Shown here: positions 22,990-30,458 of the stretch, in pieces
Numbering within the stretch: the stretch's first letter is position 1
Layout of the letters: every line of letters starts with the position of its first letter
Assembly (NCBI GenBank): GCA_910584695.1
Contig: CAJUBR010000027.1
Location: 1 to 34,824 of the forward strand
Length of the DNA stretch: 34,824 nucleotides
Direction: 5' to 3'
Source of the DNA: an uncultured Lachnospiraceae bacterium
GTDB lineage: Bacteria > Bacillota > Clostridia > Lachnospirales > Lachnospiraceae
The notes under the pieces: model-generated
Seen by the model: the letters and a program-made list of their open reading frames with translations, nothing else
What the model was told of the DNA's origin: nothing
Database searches by the model: none
Position numbers and translations under genes: made by a program

Positions 22990-24264
22990 ATGAAATGGAT
23001 TTGGCATATGTGTTTTACAAATATGAAGCAGAGAGGGATTCGGACGGGACTGACAATTCTTGGTGTGGTCATAGGTGTCATTTCCATTGTTTCCCTGCTT
23101 GCCATTGGAATCGGAGTAAAAAGACAACTGTTATCACAGGTGTCATCAGAGGGAAGTATTACTGAGATTATTATATCTGGTGTATCGGAGGGTAAAAGAA
23201 AGGATAAAATGATTACAGACCGCAGGATAAGTGAAATAGAAGAGTGGGAAACAGTAGAGACTGTTTATCCAAGACTAGAGGTTTTCTCTACTATAAATTA
23301 TGGCAGTTTTGTTAGCTGGGCATACATAACAGGTGTGTCGGAGGAATATCTTGAACAGATGAAAATAGCAAAAGGAAAACCGCCTGCAGCAGACGGATAT
23401 AAACCCGAATTACTGATTGGGAATCATGTTATGGATCAATTATTTAATGAAAGAACGGGAATGAGCTATACGGAGATAAATAAGGATAATAAAGAAAAGC
23501 TGAATCTTTCAGGAGAAAACATGCAGGTAAAGTTCGGCATGGAAGAAAATGCACAGGATTACCGATTACCTGTCTGTGGTATGTTAAAAAGTGGATACCA
23601 TGATTATAATATATGGTGCAATATGGATGTATTGAAAAAGTATTTAAAGAAGATTACCGATAATGGAAAGATTCCGGATCAGCCCACAGACGAAAACGAT
23701 GAGAATTATAGTGAATGGGTTTATCAAAGTGCCATTGTAAAAGTGAAAGATGTTGATAGTGTGGATAAAACCATCAAGAAGCTGCAGGATATGGGATTTC
23801 AGACGGAGAATAATAAGGCATATGTAGATTCCATGCAGCAATGGACAAAGATGATACAGGTTCTTCTTGGTGGTATTGGCATGATTGCCCTGATTGTGTC
23901 AGTGATTGGAATCGGCAATACGATGACTACTTCTGTGTATGACAGGATTAATGAAATCGGAATTTTGAAGGTACTTGGCTGTGATCCTGATGAATTATTG
24001 TATCTCTTTTTATTGGAATCTGGTATTCTTGGAGGTTTAGGTGGTCTGATTGGGATTGTATTTTCTTATGGCATTACACAAATATTTATAAATAAGCTTG
24101 CCGTAAAATGGATTCATCTGCCCAAGGGAACCGAACTTGCCGTGATTCCTTTTTGGCTCGCGATTGCAGCCTTTTTATTTGCGGTTCTTCTTGGTGTTGC
24201 AGCGGGATTTTTCCCAGCTAAGTGGGCTGCAAAATTAAAACCGATTGATGCAGTGGAAAAGTGA
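22990..24264 (+). CDS. MacB-like ABC permease (FtsX family)
   Basis: A 424-aa permease of canonical MacB layout: one N-terminal membrane segment (about 17-41), an extracytoplasmic MacB core of ~240 residues (VETVYPRLEVFSTINYGSF, SWAYITGVSEEYLEQM), then three segments ending in FFPAKWAAKLKPIDAVEK, the usual C-terminal motif. GILKVLGCDPDELLYLF is the coupling helix. I prefer ATG 22990, with GGAG 8 bases upstream; earlier in-frame TTG or ATG codons add a charged 12-residue extension without a ribosome site. It is the last gene of the operon. Its homodimer with the 221-aa ATPase would make a complete MacB-like exporter. Confidence 0.88.
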   Translation: MKWIWHMCFTNMKQRGIRTGLTILGVVIGVISIVSLLAIGIGVKRQLLSQVSSEGSITEIIISGVSEGKRKDKMITDRRISEIEEWETVETVYPRLEVFSTINYGSFVSWAYITGVSEEYLEQMKIAKGKPPAADGYKPELLIGNHVMDQLFNERTGMSYTEINKDNKEKLNLSGENMQVKFGMEENAQDYRLPVCGMLKSGYHDYNIWCNMDVLKKYLKKITDNGKIPDQPTDENDENYSEWVYQSAIVKVKDVDSVDKTIKKLQDMGFQTENNKAYVDSMQQWTKMIQVLLGGIGMIALIVSVIGIGNTMTTSVYDRINEIGILKVLGCDPDELLYLFLLESGILGGLGGLIGIVFSYGITQIFINKLAVKWIHLPKGTELAVIPFWLAIAAFLFAVLLGVAAGFFPAKWAAKLKPIDAVEK

Positions 24265-24341
24265 AAATGAACGGTTTAAATTTATTCAGTATCTTTATAA
24301 GACTTTAAAATAGTGTTTCTGTCCGGTGCAGACAGATTCAT

Positions 24342-25667
24342 CTAAATGGAATTTTTTAAGTGATAGGAAATCTCTTTTCGTAACAGCCAGATGCAGATGA
24401 GATTTGGAATCGCCATCAGGGAATTTAACAAATCGGATAATTCCCAGACAAATTGCAGTGACATGACAGCACCTAAATATAGAAATACAATATAGATAAC
24501 CTGATAAATCTGGATTCCCCGATTTCCGGTCAGGAAGCATATGCTGCATTCCCCGTAATAGCACCAGCCAATGATAGTGGCAAAGGAAAACAGGATAAGA
24601 GAAATAGAAAGTATTTCACTTCCCCAAAAAGGAAGTTTTGAAAAAGCAGCAAAACATAATCTGTCATCGGCAATATTTATGTATTCCAGAGGATAGTGCA
24701 GCATGCTGCTTACAATTACAATACCAGTAACTGCACAGATCACAACGGTATCCCAGAAGGGTCCGGTCATGGAAATAAGTCCTTGTTTTACCGGAGAATC
24801 ACAGTTAGAGGCAGCCGAGGTCATAGGAATGGAGCCGAGTCCGGCTTCATTGGTAAATAATCCTTTGGAAATACCGGTACGGATTCCGGTAATGACAGCG
24901 GTTCCTGCGATGCCGCCAATAAAGGATTTGGAGGAAAAGGCGGAGGTTACAATAATCCAGATGGCTTTTGGCACATAACGATGGTTTAATAAAAGCAGAT
25001 AACCGCATCCGGTAAGATAAAAAACGCTCATAAAAGGTACAAGATAAGTACAGACTTTTGATATCTGTTTCACACCGCCCAACATGACAAAACCGGAAAG
25101 AATGGCAATGCCAATTCCAATTATATGAGGAGAAACGGTAAAGTGTTCTGTAATGGCAGTGCAAATAGAGTTTGATTGTACACTGCTTCCAACACCCAAA
25201 GAGGCAAGGACTGCAAACAGAGAAAATGCAGCAGCCATATATTTCATATGGAGAACATTTTTAAGTACATACATAGGACCACCGATGTATCTTCCGTGTT
25301 TATTTTTAATCCGGTACTTTGATGACAAGAAGGACTCTGCATAACAGGTGGCAATGCCAAATACACCGGTTATCCAGCACCAGAATACGGCTCCGGGTCC
25401 TCCAATCGCAATTGCGGTAGAGATTCCGATAATATTTCCTGTACCGATGGTAGCTGCCAGGGCGGTGGAGAGGGCAGCATAAGGTGTGATGCCGTTTTCA
25501 CTGGTACTCTGTTTGGAAAAACTTAATTTAATTCCTTTTGGAAGCAGGCGTTGTACAAATTGCAGTTTCAGGGTAAAGTATATATGTGTGCCAAGTAATA
25601 GCACCAGCATGGGGAAGTTCCATAAGAGGGTATTGAGCTGATGAATGATTCCGGAAAGTGCAGGCAT
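24342..25667 (-). CDS. AGCS-family amino acid:cation symporter
   Basis: A 441-aa integral membrane protein of the alanine/glycine:cation symporter family (AgcS, DagA, AlsT), importing small neutral amino acids with Na+ or H+. Motifs include the family N-terminus LNTLLWNFPMLVLLLGTHIYFTLK, ALAATIGTGNIIGISTAIAIGGPGAVFWCW, and GTAVITGIRTGISKGLFTNEAGLGS. I place the start at ATG 25667: GGAGG lies 4 bases upstream, the length fits the family, and a good promoter (25701-25729) lies inside the upstream extension, making starts such as 25781 untenable. It is convergent with the MacB-like gene, without a clear terminator between. Confidence 0.92.
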   Translation of the reverse strand: MPALSGIIHQLNTLLWNFPMLVLLLGTHIYFTLKLQFVQRLLPKGIKLSFSKQSTSENGITPYAALSTALAATIGTGNIIGISTAIAIGGPGAVFWCWITGVFGIATCYAESFLSSKYRIKNKHGRYIGGPMYVLKNVLHMKYMAAAFSLFAVLASLGVGSSVQSNSICTAITEHFTVSPHIIGIGIAILSGFVMLGGVKQISKVCTYLVPFMSVFYLTGCGYLLLLNHRYVPKAIWIIVTSAFSSKSFIGGIAGTAVITGIRTGISKGLFTNEAGLGSIPMTSAASNCDSPVKQGLISMTGPFWDTVVICAVTGIVIVSSMLHYPLEYINIADDRLCFAAFSKLPFWGSEILSISLILFSFATIIGWCYYGECSICFLTGNRGIQIYQVIYIVFLYLGAVMSLQFVWELSDLLNSLMAIPNLICIWLLRKEISYHLKNSI

Positions 25668-25700
25668 GGTTCCTCCGATAAATGAAATAAAATCATATAA

Positions 25701-25729
25701 ATTATATGAAAAAGAATTTTGAATATGAA
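25701..25729 (-). promoter_or_regulatory. Promoter for the AGCS symporter gene
   Basis: On the minus strand, TTCATA (25724-25729) and a perfect TATAAT (25701-25706) are 17 bp apart. The start would be near 25694, giving a leader of about 27 nt. This supports the chosen start codon. Confidence 0.6.
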
Positions 25730-25788
25730 TCACCGTACAACGAATATGAAGTATGACTGTCAATATACATAGAAAAAGCACTATCTTT

Positions 25789-25870
25789 ACAAATCTCTCC
25801 TACCAGAGGTGCGGTTATTTGTCTTTATGACTCTTAAAAGACTACTAAGCATATATAATTTTTTAGTCTT
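25789..25870 (-). terminator. Two hairpins after the XRE gene
   Basis: Reading the minus strand, AAGACTA (25864-25870, overlapping the XRE stop codon) pairs with TAGTCTT (25838-25844), followed by a short U run: a weak terminator. Next, ACAAAT (25817-25822) pairs with ATTTGT (25789-25794), enclosing CTCT/AGAG with an 8-nt one-sided bulge. The second hairpin has no T run and its role is unknown. Confidence 0.35.
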
Positions 25871-26084
25871 CCGGAGACTTATACATCATTAATTCTTCAA
25901 TACCTGCATTAAAATAGTAACATAGCCTGCACAATAGTGCGGCATCCAATCTTTGAAACTCATTTCGGCAGTAACGATTAAAATTAGAACGAGGGATATC
26001 TAAGTCTTTACATATCTTATTTTTGGATATCCCATTTTTTTCTAATAATTCATTGATACGTAATTGTATTGTTCCATAATCCAT
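25863..26084 (-). CDS. Small XRE/Cro-C1-type HTH regulator
   Basis: A 73-aa protein that is essentially one helix-turn-helix domain. INELLEKNGISKNKICKDLDI is helices 1-2, PRSNFNRYCRNEFQRLD the recognition helix and following turn, and ALLCRLCYYFNAGIEELMMY helices 4-5. AAAGGAAT lies 9 bases before the ATG. It has no effector domain. It is encoded upstream of and in the same direction as the symporter gene; the targets are unknown. It is unlikely to be part of the mobile element, which starts about 250 bp away on the other side of the amidase start. Confidence 0.8.
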   Translation of the reverse strand: MDYGTIQLRINELLEKNGISKNKICKDLDIPRSNFNRYCRNEFQRLDAALLCRLCYYFNAGIEELMMYKSPED

Positions 26085-26230
26085 ATTTTATCATTCCTTT
26101 GCATTTTTACCATAATTATATGCAATGATTTTTAATATAGTAATTGTCTATATAATAATTCACCATACAATCACTCCATATATATTTATAAAGATTTTAT
26201 GTCTATAGCAAAAACAAAGGATTTGTTTTT

Positions 26231-26261
26231 TTGCACACACTGGCTCTTAGTAGTATATAAT
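26231..26261 (+). promoter_or_regulatory. Promoter of the interrupted amidase gene
   Basis: TTGCAC (26231-26236) is followed after 17 bp by TATATA (26254-26259), with TATAAT overlapping at 26256-26261. It lies about 30 bp before the ribosome site GGGAGG (26277-26282) of the amidase remnant. Between 26085 and 26230 I see only AT-rich intergenic DNA. Confidence 0.5.
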
Positions 26262-26288
26262 ATAGTGAGGAAAAATGGGAGGTCGGTT

Positions 26289-26375
26289 ATGGAACCGACA
26301 ATAGTGATTGATGCCGGACATGGCGGGTATCAGTTGCGAAAGAATAGGAAAGGAAAAACTACCGTATCAAAATGA
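26289..26375 (+). pseudogene. N-acetylmuramoyl-L-alanine amidase, 5' fragment only
   Basis: The first 14 codons read MEPTIVIDAGHGGY, the N-terminal zinc-site motif of Amidase_3 peptidoglycan amidases (His of GHGG is a zinc ligand). After Y (26330) the frame continues as QLRKNRKGKTTVSK and stops, with no further amidase similarity; normally DxGA or a similar sequence follows. A good ribosome site (GGGAGG, 6-base spacing) and promoter show this was a real gene start. The natural explanation is insertion of the downstream element at about 26331. The rest of the gene should lie beyond the element's other end, outside this window. Confidence 0.75.
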
Positions 26376-26440
26376 ATAAAAGGAATACAGAAAATATAAG
26401 CTTGTATTCGTTTATTATACATAAAATCATATCAGATGGC

Positions 26441-26485
26441 AAAGGGTTATTGAGAGAACTTTATTTCTTTTCAACAGCCCTTTTT
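26441..26485 (+). terminator. Terminator-like hairpin near element left end
   Basis: AAAGGG (26441-26446) pairs with CCCTTT (26478-26483), enclosing TTGA/TCAA and AGAA/TTCT with small internal loops. T residues continue to 26485. It would stop read-through from the amidase promoter. Confidence 0.5.
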
Positions 26486-26492
26486 CATATAA

Positions 26493-26511
26493 GCCGGGAT
26501 TTCCTTCCGGC
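26493..26511 (+). promoter_or_regulatory. GC-rich hairpin between terminators
   Basis: GCCGGGA and TTCCGGC form a 7-bp stem (one G-T) with a 5-nt loop. There is no T run. It lies between two terminator-like structures. It could be a recombinase or replication-protein site as easily as an RNA hairpin. Confidence 0.35.
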
Positions 26512-26528
26512 ACATAACATACCTCACG

Positions 26529-26561
26529 GGCGTAGTAGAGTTGCAACTGCTACGCCTTTTT
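26529..26561 (+). terminator. Terminator upstream of parA
   Basis: GGCGTAG (26529-26535) pairs with CTACGCC (26550-26556). An inner palindrome AGTTGCAACT and five T residues (26557-26561) complete it. It ends about 50 bp before the parA start, so parA must be transcribed from a promoter in or just after this hairpin, or from read-through. Confidence 0.6.
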
Positions 26562-26609
26562 GCATTATAGCAAGTGGGGTAAATATTTTATTAAATGGAG
26601 GTATGTAAC

Positions 26610-27449
26610 ATGAAAGGAAAAACAATTGCAATCGTTAACCAAAAGGGCGGTGTTGGTAAGACAACCACAACATTTAATCTGGGTGCCTGTCTGGCAGAGC
26701 AGGGGAAGAAAGTACTGCTGGTGGATCTGGATCAACAGGGCAACCTTACCTACTGTATGGGACATGACGTTCCGGATGAGGTAGAAAACACTGTTGCACA
26801 GCTTATGCTGCACGCAATAGCGGATGAAGAATATGATATTAAAAAATATATCTACGATACATTCCTATCGGTGCAGAAAAGAGGGGAGATTCCGCAAATG
26901 GATTACATATGCTGCAACGTCATGATGTCCACCGTGGAAGTCAATCTGGTAAATGCCATGAGCCGGGAACAGGTACTAAAATATATTCTCGAGGAATTGA
27001 AAGAGAAATATGATTACATCCTGTTAGATTGTGGTCCTTCTTTGGGAATGATCACGATTAATGCACTGGTAGCGGCAGATTCCGTTCTGATTCCCCTGCA
27101 GGCAGAAAAATTTGCAGCACTGGGCTTGGAATTATTATTAAAAAATATATTGCGGGTAAGACGTCATTTGAATCCGGATTTGGATATTGAAGGAATTCTA
27201 TTTGTAGCAGTTCCGGAAAGCTATAAAGAATCCCGGCAGACGGTAGAGGAAGTGGTGGAACGGTTTGCCGGAGTCGTGGGTGTATACGATTATGTAATAC
27301 CGAGATTAACGCAGGTTTCCAAGGCAATCCGCCAACAACTTTGTATGATTGAATATGAAGACCGGAAATCCAATATTAAAAAAGGTGAGAGCATTGTTGC
27401 CGAAAGATACAGACAACTCGCAAAGGAGGTTATAGAAAATGGCAAATAA
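26610..27449 (+). CDS. parA: ParA/Soj-family partition ATPase
   Basis: A 279-aa MinD/ParA-type Walker ATPase. The deviant Walker A motif is QKGGVGKTTTTFNL (signature Lys in KGGVGKT, about 12-18), the A' motif is VLLVDLDQQGNLT, and Walker B is YDYILLDCGPSLGMITINAL. The start is ATG 26610: GGAGG lies 8 bases upstream, while the in-frame ATG at 26595 overlaps that ribosome site. It overlaps parB by 11 bp. On conjugative elements ParAB probably stabilises the circular form after excision. A role in replication control is also possible. Confidence 0.93.
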   Translation: MKGKTIAIVNQKGGVGKTTTTFNLGACLAEQGKKVLLVDLDQQGNLTYCMGHDVPDEVENTVAQLMLHAIADEEYDIKKYIYDTFLSVQKRGEIPQMDYICCNVMMSTVEVNLVNAMSREQVLKYILEELKEKYDYILLDCGPSLGMITINALVAADSVLIPLQAEKFAALGLELLLKNILRVRRHLNPDLDIEGILFVAVPESYKESRQTVEEVVERFAGVVGVYDYVIPRLTQVSKAIRQQLCMIEYEDRKSNIKKGESIVAERYRQLAKEVIENGK

Positions 27450-28413
27450 TATTATTGGTTTAGGAGAAATGTTTGGAATCCCGGATGCAGAGTTTGAGAT
27501 TGTGGAGCTGCAGATTCAGGATTTAGTGCCATACAAAAACCATAAATTCAGACCGTCTTCCGAAGCAAAGCGGGATATGATTAAAGAATCCATTAAGGAA
27601 TTTGGAGTATTGGAACCATTGATTGTACGTCCGAAAGAAGAAATCGAATATGAGATTGCCGGTAAGTATGAAATCCTAGCAGGACACCAGCGGACAGAGC
27701 TTAGTAAGGAGGTGGGAAAGCGTACGGTGCCGGCAATCATAAAAAAGGGACTGTCGGAAGATGAGGCAGAGCAGATTGTAACAGAAACCAATGTACAGCG
27801 TTCATGGGAGGAAATGACATATTCTGAGCGTGCAGCAGTGTTATCCAGCCACTATAATGCACAGAAAAGGAGGAACGTCAGAACGGAGGTTTTGGAGGAA
27901 ATTAATTCGTATTTAAAAACCTATGCAAACCCAGTAAATTCAATGGCTGAACAGGGTTTGTCCCCAGTGGGGACAGCGGGGGTTAGAGAGGTTGCAGAAG
28001 ACTATGATTTATCCAAAAATACGATAGCAAGATATATTAGAGTGGATACCCTGATTGATGGTATAAAGCTTTTGCTAGATGATGAAGAAATTGCATTGAG
28101 AACAGCCGTAGAGCTTTCTTATATCAGTACTGAAAATCAGGAAATGTTGGTTTCCCTAATAAACTGCAATGACTATAAGTGTGATATCAATAAGGCGAAG
28201 TTGATCCGGGAATTGCAGCAGAAAGGAAAGCTTACCATTGAAACCATGACGGAGGTATTATCTGGGGAAAAGACAAAGAAGTCACCAGGTAAACCGAAAC
28301 CATTTAAGGTAAACGGTGGCATTATTAAAAAGTACTTTAAACCGGAAGATAAGGCAAAGGATATTGAGGTGATAATTGATAAGGCATTGGAATTGTATTT
28401 TAATCAGGAATAG
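27439..28413 (+). CDS. parB: ParB-family partition protein
   Basis: A 324-aa DNA-binding protein. The N-terminal ParB/Srx nuclease-like domain contains VLEPLIVRP and the CTP-site motif YEILAGHQRTELSKEVG, then TETNVQRSWEEMTYSERAAVL. The central HTH part is TAGVREVAEDYDLSKNTIARYIRV. The C-terminal Lys-rich part is probably for dimerisation. The ATG lies inside the last codons of parA, with AAGGAGG upstream, so the two are translationally coupled. No canonical parS palindrome (TGTTTCACGTGAAACA-type) was noticed in this window. Confidence 0.92.
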   Translation: MANNIIGLGEMFGIPDAEFEIVELQIQDLVPYKNHKFRPSSEAKRDMIKESIKEFGVLEPLIVRPKEEIEYEIAGKYEILAGHQRTELSKEVGKRTVPAIIKKGLSEDEAEQIVTETNVQRSWEEMTYSERAAVLSSHYNAQKRRNVRTEVLEEINSYLKTYANPVNSMAEQGLSPVGTAGVREVAEDYDLSKNTIARYIRVDTLIDGIKLLLDDEEIALRTAVELSYISTENQEMLVSLINCNDYKCDINKAKLIRELQQKGKLTIETMTEVLSGEKTKKSPGKPKPFKVNGGIIKKYFKPEDKAKDIEVIIDKALELYFNQE

Positions 28414-28431
28414 AAAGGAATGATGTAAATT

Positions 28432-28710
28432 ATGAAAAATAAAATTGGATGCATTGTATTACTTTTAATGATGTTATTTTCATTATCAGGATGTGCTGCG
28501 TGGGACAGAGAGGTTAAAGATTTCAAGTCTGATATGAAAGGGGGATTAGATAGAATTGCAACAGTATACGATAACTCTGGGAACCCAATTGCAACGTATG
28601 AAGGCGAGATAGATATTGAAGAATCAGAATATGGGAATAAGGTTAAGTTTGATTTAGATGGAAAACGTGTAATCTTATACAACTGTTCTGTGATTATTGA
28701 GGAGAAATAG
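28432..28710 (+). CDS. Small lipoprotein, DUF5052-like
   Basis: A 92-aa predicted lipoprotein. Signal peptide MKNKIGCIVLLLMMLFS has lipobox LSGC (Cys about 21), then an acidic mature part containing FKSDMKGGLDRIATVYDNSG, IATYEGEIDIEESEYG and a final beta hairpin DGKRVILYNCSVIIEE. It resembles the small clostridial mobile-element lipoproteins classed as DUF5052; that match is from memory and unverified. It lies 18 bp after parB and before a membrane-anchored nuclease gene. It might act in surface exclusion or mating, but the sequence does not show this. Confidence 0.6.
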   Translation: MKNKIGCIVLLLMMLFSLSGCAAWDREVKDFKSDMKGGLDRIATVYDNSGNPIATYEGEIDIEESEYGNKVKFDLDGKRVILYNCSVIIEEK

Positions 28711-28746
28711 AATGGATAATAAAAAACAAGGAGGAGATAGAAAATA

Positions 28747-29256
28747 GTGAATCAAATAGTAAATCAGGTGGGAAATTTTAATTTTGGCTTGCTCGTCATA
28801 CTGATCATGGGAGTGATATATATTCTCTCATTATGTACGAAGCGGATTATAAAAAAAGTTAGAATCGCATACCGTTCCAGGAAATATTTAAACAGTCCGC
28901 TAGCTGCTATTGACCGGATGCGAGGAGAAGAATTCGAAGAGTATTTAGCTGCACATTTCCGCAATTTAGGATATAAAGTAAAAATGACTCCCAAAAGCAA
29001 TGACTTTGGAGCAGACCTGATATTAACAAAAGAAAATAAAAAGATAGTAGTTCAGGCAAAGCGTTATCAGAGCAAGATTGGAGTCAAAGCGGTACAGGAG
29101 ATTATCGGTGCAAAGGGATATTATAAAGCAGATAAAATGATGGTAGTATCAAATAATTTTTACACATCTGGTGCGAAAAAGCTAGCAGAAGCAAATGACG
29201 TAGAATTGTGGGACAGAAATACAATTAATAGATTATTTAAGATAAAGGAGATTTAA
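28747..29256 (+). CDS. Membrane-anchored Mrr-like nuclease
   Basis: A 169-aa protein starting at GTG (28747), with AAGGAGGAG upstream. One N-terminal membrane segment (about 13-30) and a basic linker precede a restriction-endonuclease-like domain of the Mrr_cat type (about 58-165). Visible are RGEEFEEYLAAHFRNLGYKV, the catalytic Asp90 in NDFGADLIL, and Q103-x-K105 in VVQAKRY, followed by KAVQEIIGAKGYY and VVSNNFYTSGAKKLAEA. Mrr domains cut methylated or foreign DNA. An inner-membrane anchor would place the nuclease at the DNA entry point. It is followed 4 bp later by the BlaI-type repressor gene, which may control it. Confidence 0.82.
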   Translation: MNQIVNQVGNFNFGLLVILIMGVIYILSLCTKRIIKKVRIAYRSRKYLNSPLAAIDRMRGEEFEEYLAAHFRNLGYKVKMTPKSNDFGADLILTKENKKIVVQAKRYQSKIGVKAVQEIIGAKGYYKADKMMVVSNNFYTSGAKKLAEANDVELWDRNTINRLFKIKEI

Positions 29257-29260
29257 AATT

Positions 29261-29581
29261 ATGAAAATTGAAAAATTAACAGAAGCAGAAGAAGTTGTAA
29301 TGAAGGCAGTCTGGGATGATTGCAAGGAACCGGTTTTATCAGATATTGTTGAAAGAGTAAATGGTATTTATGGAAAGGATTGGAAGCCCCAGACAGTATC
29401 TACTTTTCTGGCAAAGCTGGTCCGGAAAAATTATTTAAAGCTGCAGCGTAACGGAAAAATATATACATACAAAATTTTAATTCGTGAGGATGTGTATAAT
29501 AAGGAGCAGTTAAAGCGGTTATATATTTTCCTGTATAAGGGTAACAAAGAAATCATGCAGCAGGATATGCAAGAACTGTGA
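29261..29581 (+). CDS. BlaI/MecI-family transcriptional repressor
   Basis: A 106-aa winged-helix protein. LTEAEEVVMKAVWDDCKEPVLSDIV and the recognition region KPQTVSTFLAKLVRKNYLKLQRNGKIYTYK are typical of BlaI/MecI/CopY. The C-terminal dimerisation part is shorter than in beta-lactamase repressors. There is no BlaR1/MecR1 sensor protease gene beside it, so it must respond to some other signal or protease. AAAGGAGA precedes the ATG. It is probably an autorepressor of the parA-to-here operon or of element transfer genes. A terminator follows. Confidence 0.85.
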   Translation: MKIEKLTEAEEVVMKAVWDDCKEPVLSDIVERVNGIYGKDWKPQTVSTFLAKLVRKNYLKLQRNGKIYTYKILIREDVYNKEQLKRLYIFLYKGNKEIMQQDMQEL

Positions 29582-29615
29582 GATTTTTTAATGAAACAAG
29601 TAAAATGTTGTTAAG

Positions 29616-29642
29616 GAAGCAGAATTACTCTGCTTCTTTTTT
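29616..29642 (+). terminator. Intrinsic terminator after the BlaI-type gene
   Basis: GAAGCAG (29616-29622), a 7-nt loop and CTGCTTC (29630-29636) are followed by six T residues. It separates the parA-BlaI operon from ardA. Confidence 0.8.
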
Positions 29643-29727
29643 CATGCTGGAAAGGAGAAGGATATAAACAGGCAGATTTATCGTACATTAAAAATATATA
29701 TGAATTTGGAAAGGAAGGTAAAGGAAT

Positions 29728-30444
29728 ATGAAAGAACACGTATTTGAAGCATATGTAACCAATCTCGGAAAATACAATGAAGGGGATCTTGTAGGGGAAT
29801 GGGTAAAGTTCCCTACCACAACAGAGGAATTGCAAAGTGTGTTAGATCGGATTGGTATAAATGAAGAGTATGAGGAATATTTTGTAACAGAATATAGTAG
29901 CGAAGTGGTGAATGGATTAAATAATCATTTAGATGAGTATGAACAGTTAGATAACCTAAATTATCTTGCCAGACGTATTCAGGAAATGGATCAGGGAGAA
30001 TTGGAACAGCTTAATGAAGTTATGGGAAATAACATAGATGTTGACCAAGAGGGAGCGATAGGCTGTATTAATTTAACTTATAACTTGGATAAATACAATT
30101 ATTATCCGGAGGTTACTACAGAAGAAGAATTGGGTATATATCTTGTAGAAGAGTTAGAAACGTTTGATGTGAATAGTATGGGTGAGTTTTCCCATTATTT
30201 TGACTATGAGGCTTACGGAAGGGATGAATGTATTAAGGATGGGGGAACATTTGTAAAGAACGGATATATCAATAAGACAAACACAGAATGGGCTTATGAG
30301 TACGATGGCAATATCCAAAACATTCCGGATGAATATAGGATAAAAACGGCAGATGAACAATTAGAATCTGCTATTGAAAAAGCGGTTGATGAAGCCATGG
30401 AAGCTGCAGAGATACCGGAACCGGATTTTGAAATGGAACTGTAA
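29728..30444 (+). CDS. ardA: ArdA-type antirestriction protein
   Basis: A 238-aa very acidic protein of the ArdA family, DNA mimics that block type I restriction enzymes when a conjugative element enters a new host. Family landmarks: the N-terminal FEAYVTNLGKYNEGDLVGEWVKFPTT, GINEEYEEYFVTEYSS, and the helical middle LDNLNYLARRIQEM. It is longer than the Tn916 ArdA (about 166 aa) because of a second acidic part and a C-terminal extension. The last ~25 residues (IEKAVDEAM ... PDFEMEL) recur in other proteins of this element. AAGG-rich ribosome sequence precedes the ATG; the next gene begins 14 bp after the stop. Confidence 0.88.
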   Translation: MKEHVFEAYVTNLGKYNEGDLVGEWVKFPTTTEELQSVLDRIGINEEYEEYFVTEYSSEVVNGLNNHLDEYEQLDNLNYLARRIQEMDQGELEQLNEVMGNNIDVDQEGAIGCINLTYNLDKYNYYPEVTTEEELGIYLVEELETFDVNSMGEFSHYFDYEAYGRDECIKDGGTFVKNGYINKTNTEWAYEYDGNIQNIPDEYRIKTADEQLESAIEKAVDEAMEAAEIPEPDFEMEL

Positions 30445-30458
30445 AGGAGGAGAATTAC

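Noticed and set aside
25668..25781. N-terminal extension of the AGCS symporter
   Set aside because: The added residues do not match the family and the DNA contains a good promoter for the gene.
26209..26232. AT-only hairpin AAAAACAAA/TTTGTTTTT before the amidase promoter
   Set aside because: The stem has a single G-C pair and a T run that overlaps the -35 region; too weak to call a terminator.
26595..28413. Chromosomal Soj/Spo0J operon instead of mobile-element parAB
   Set aside because: The location just after a broken amidase gene, the neighbours (ArdA, Mrr, Toprim) and the lack of rsmG/gid genes or a parS site point to the element.
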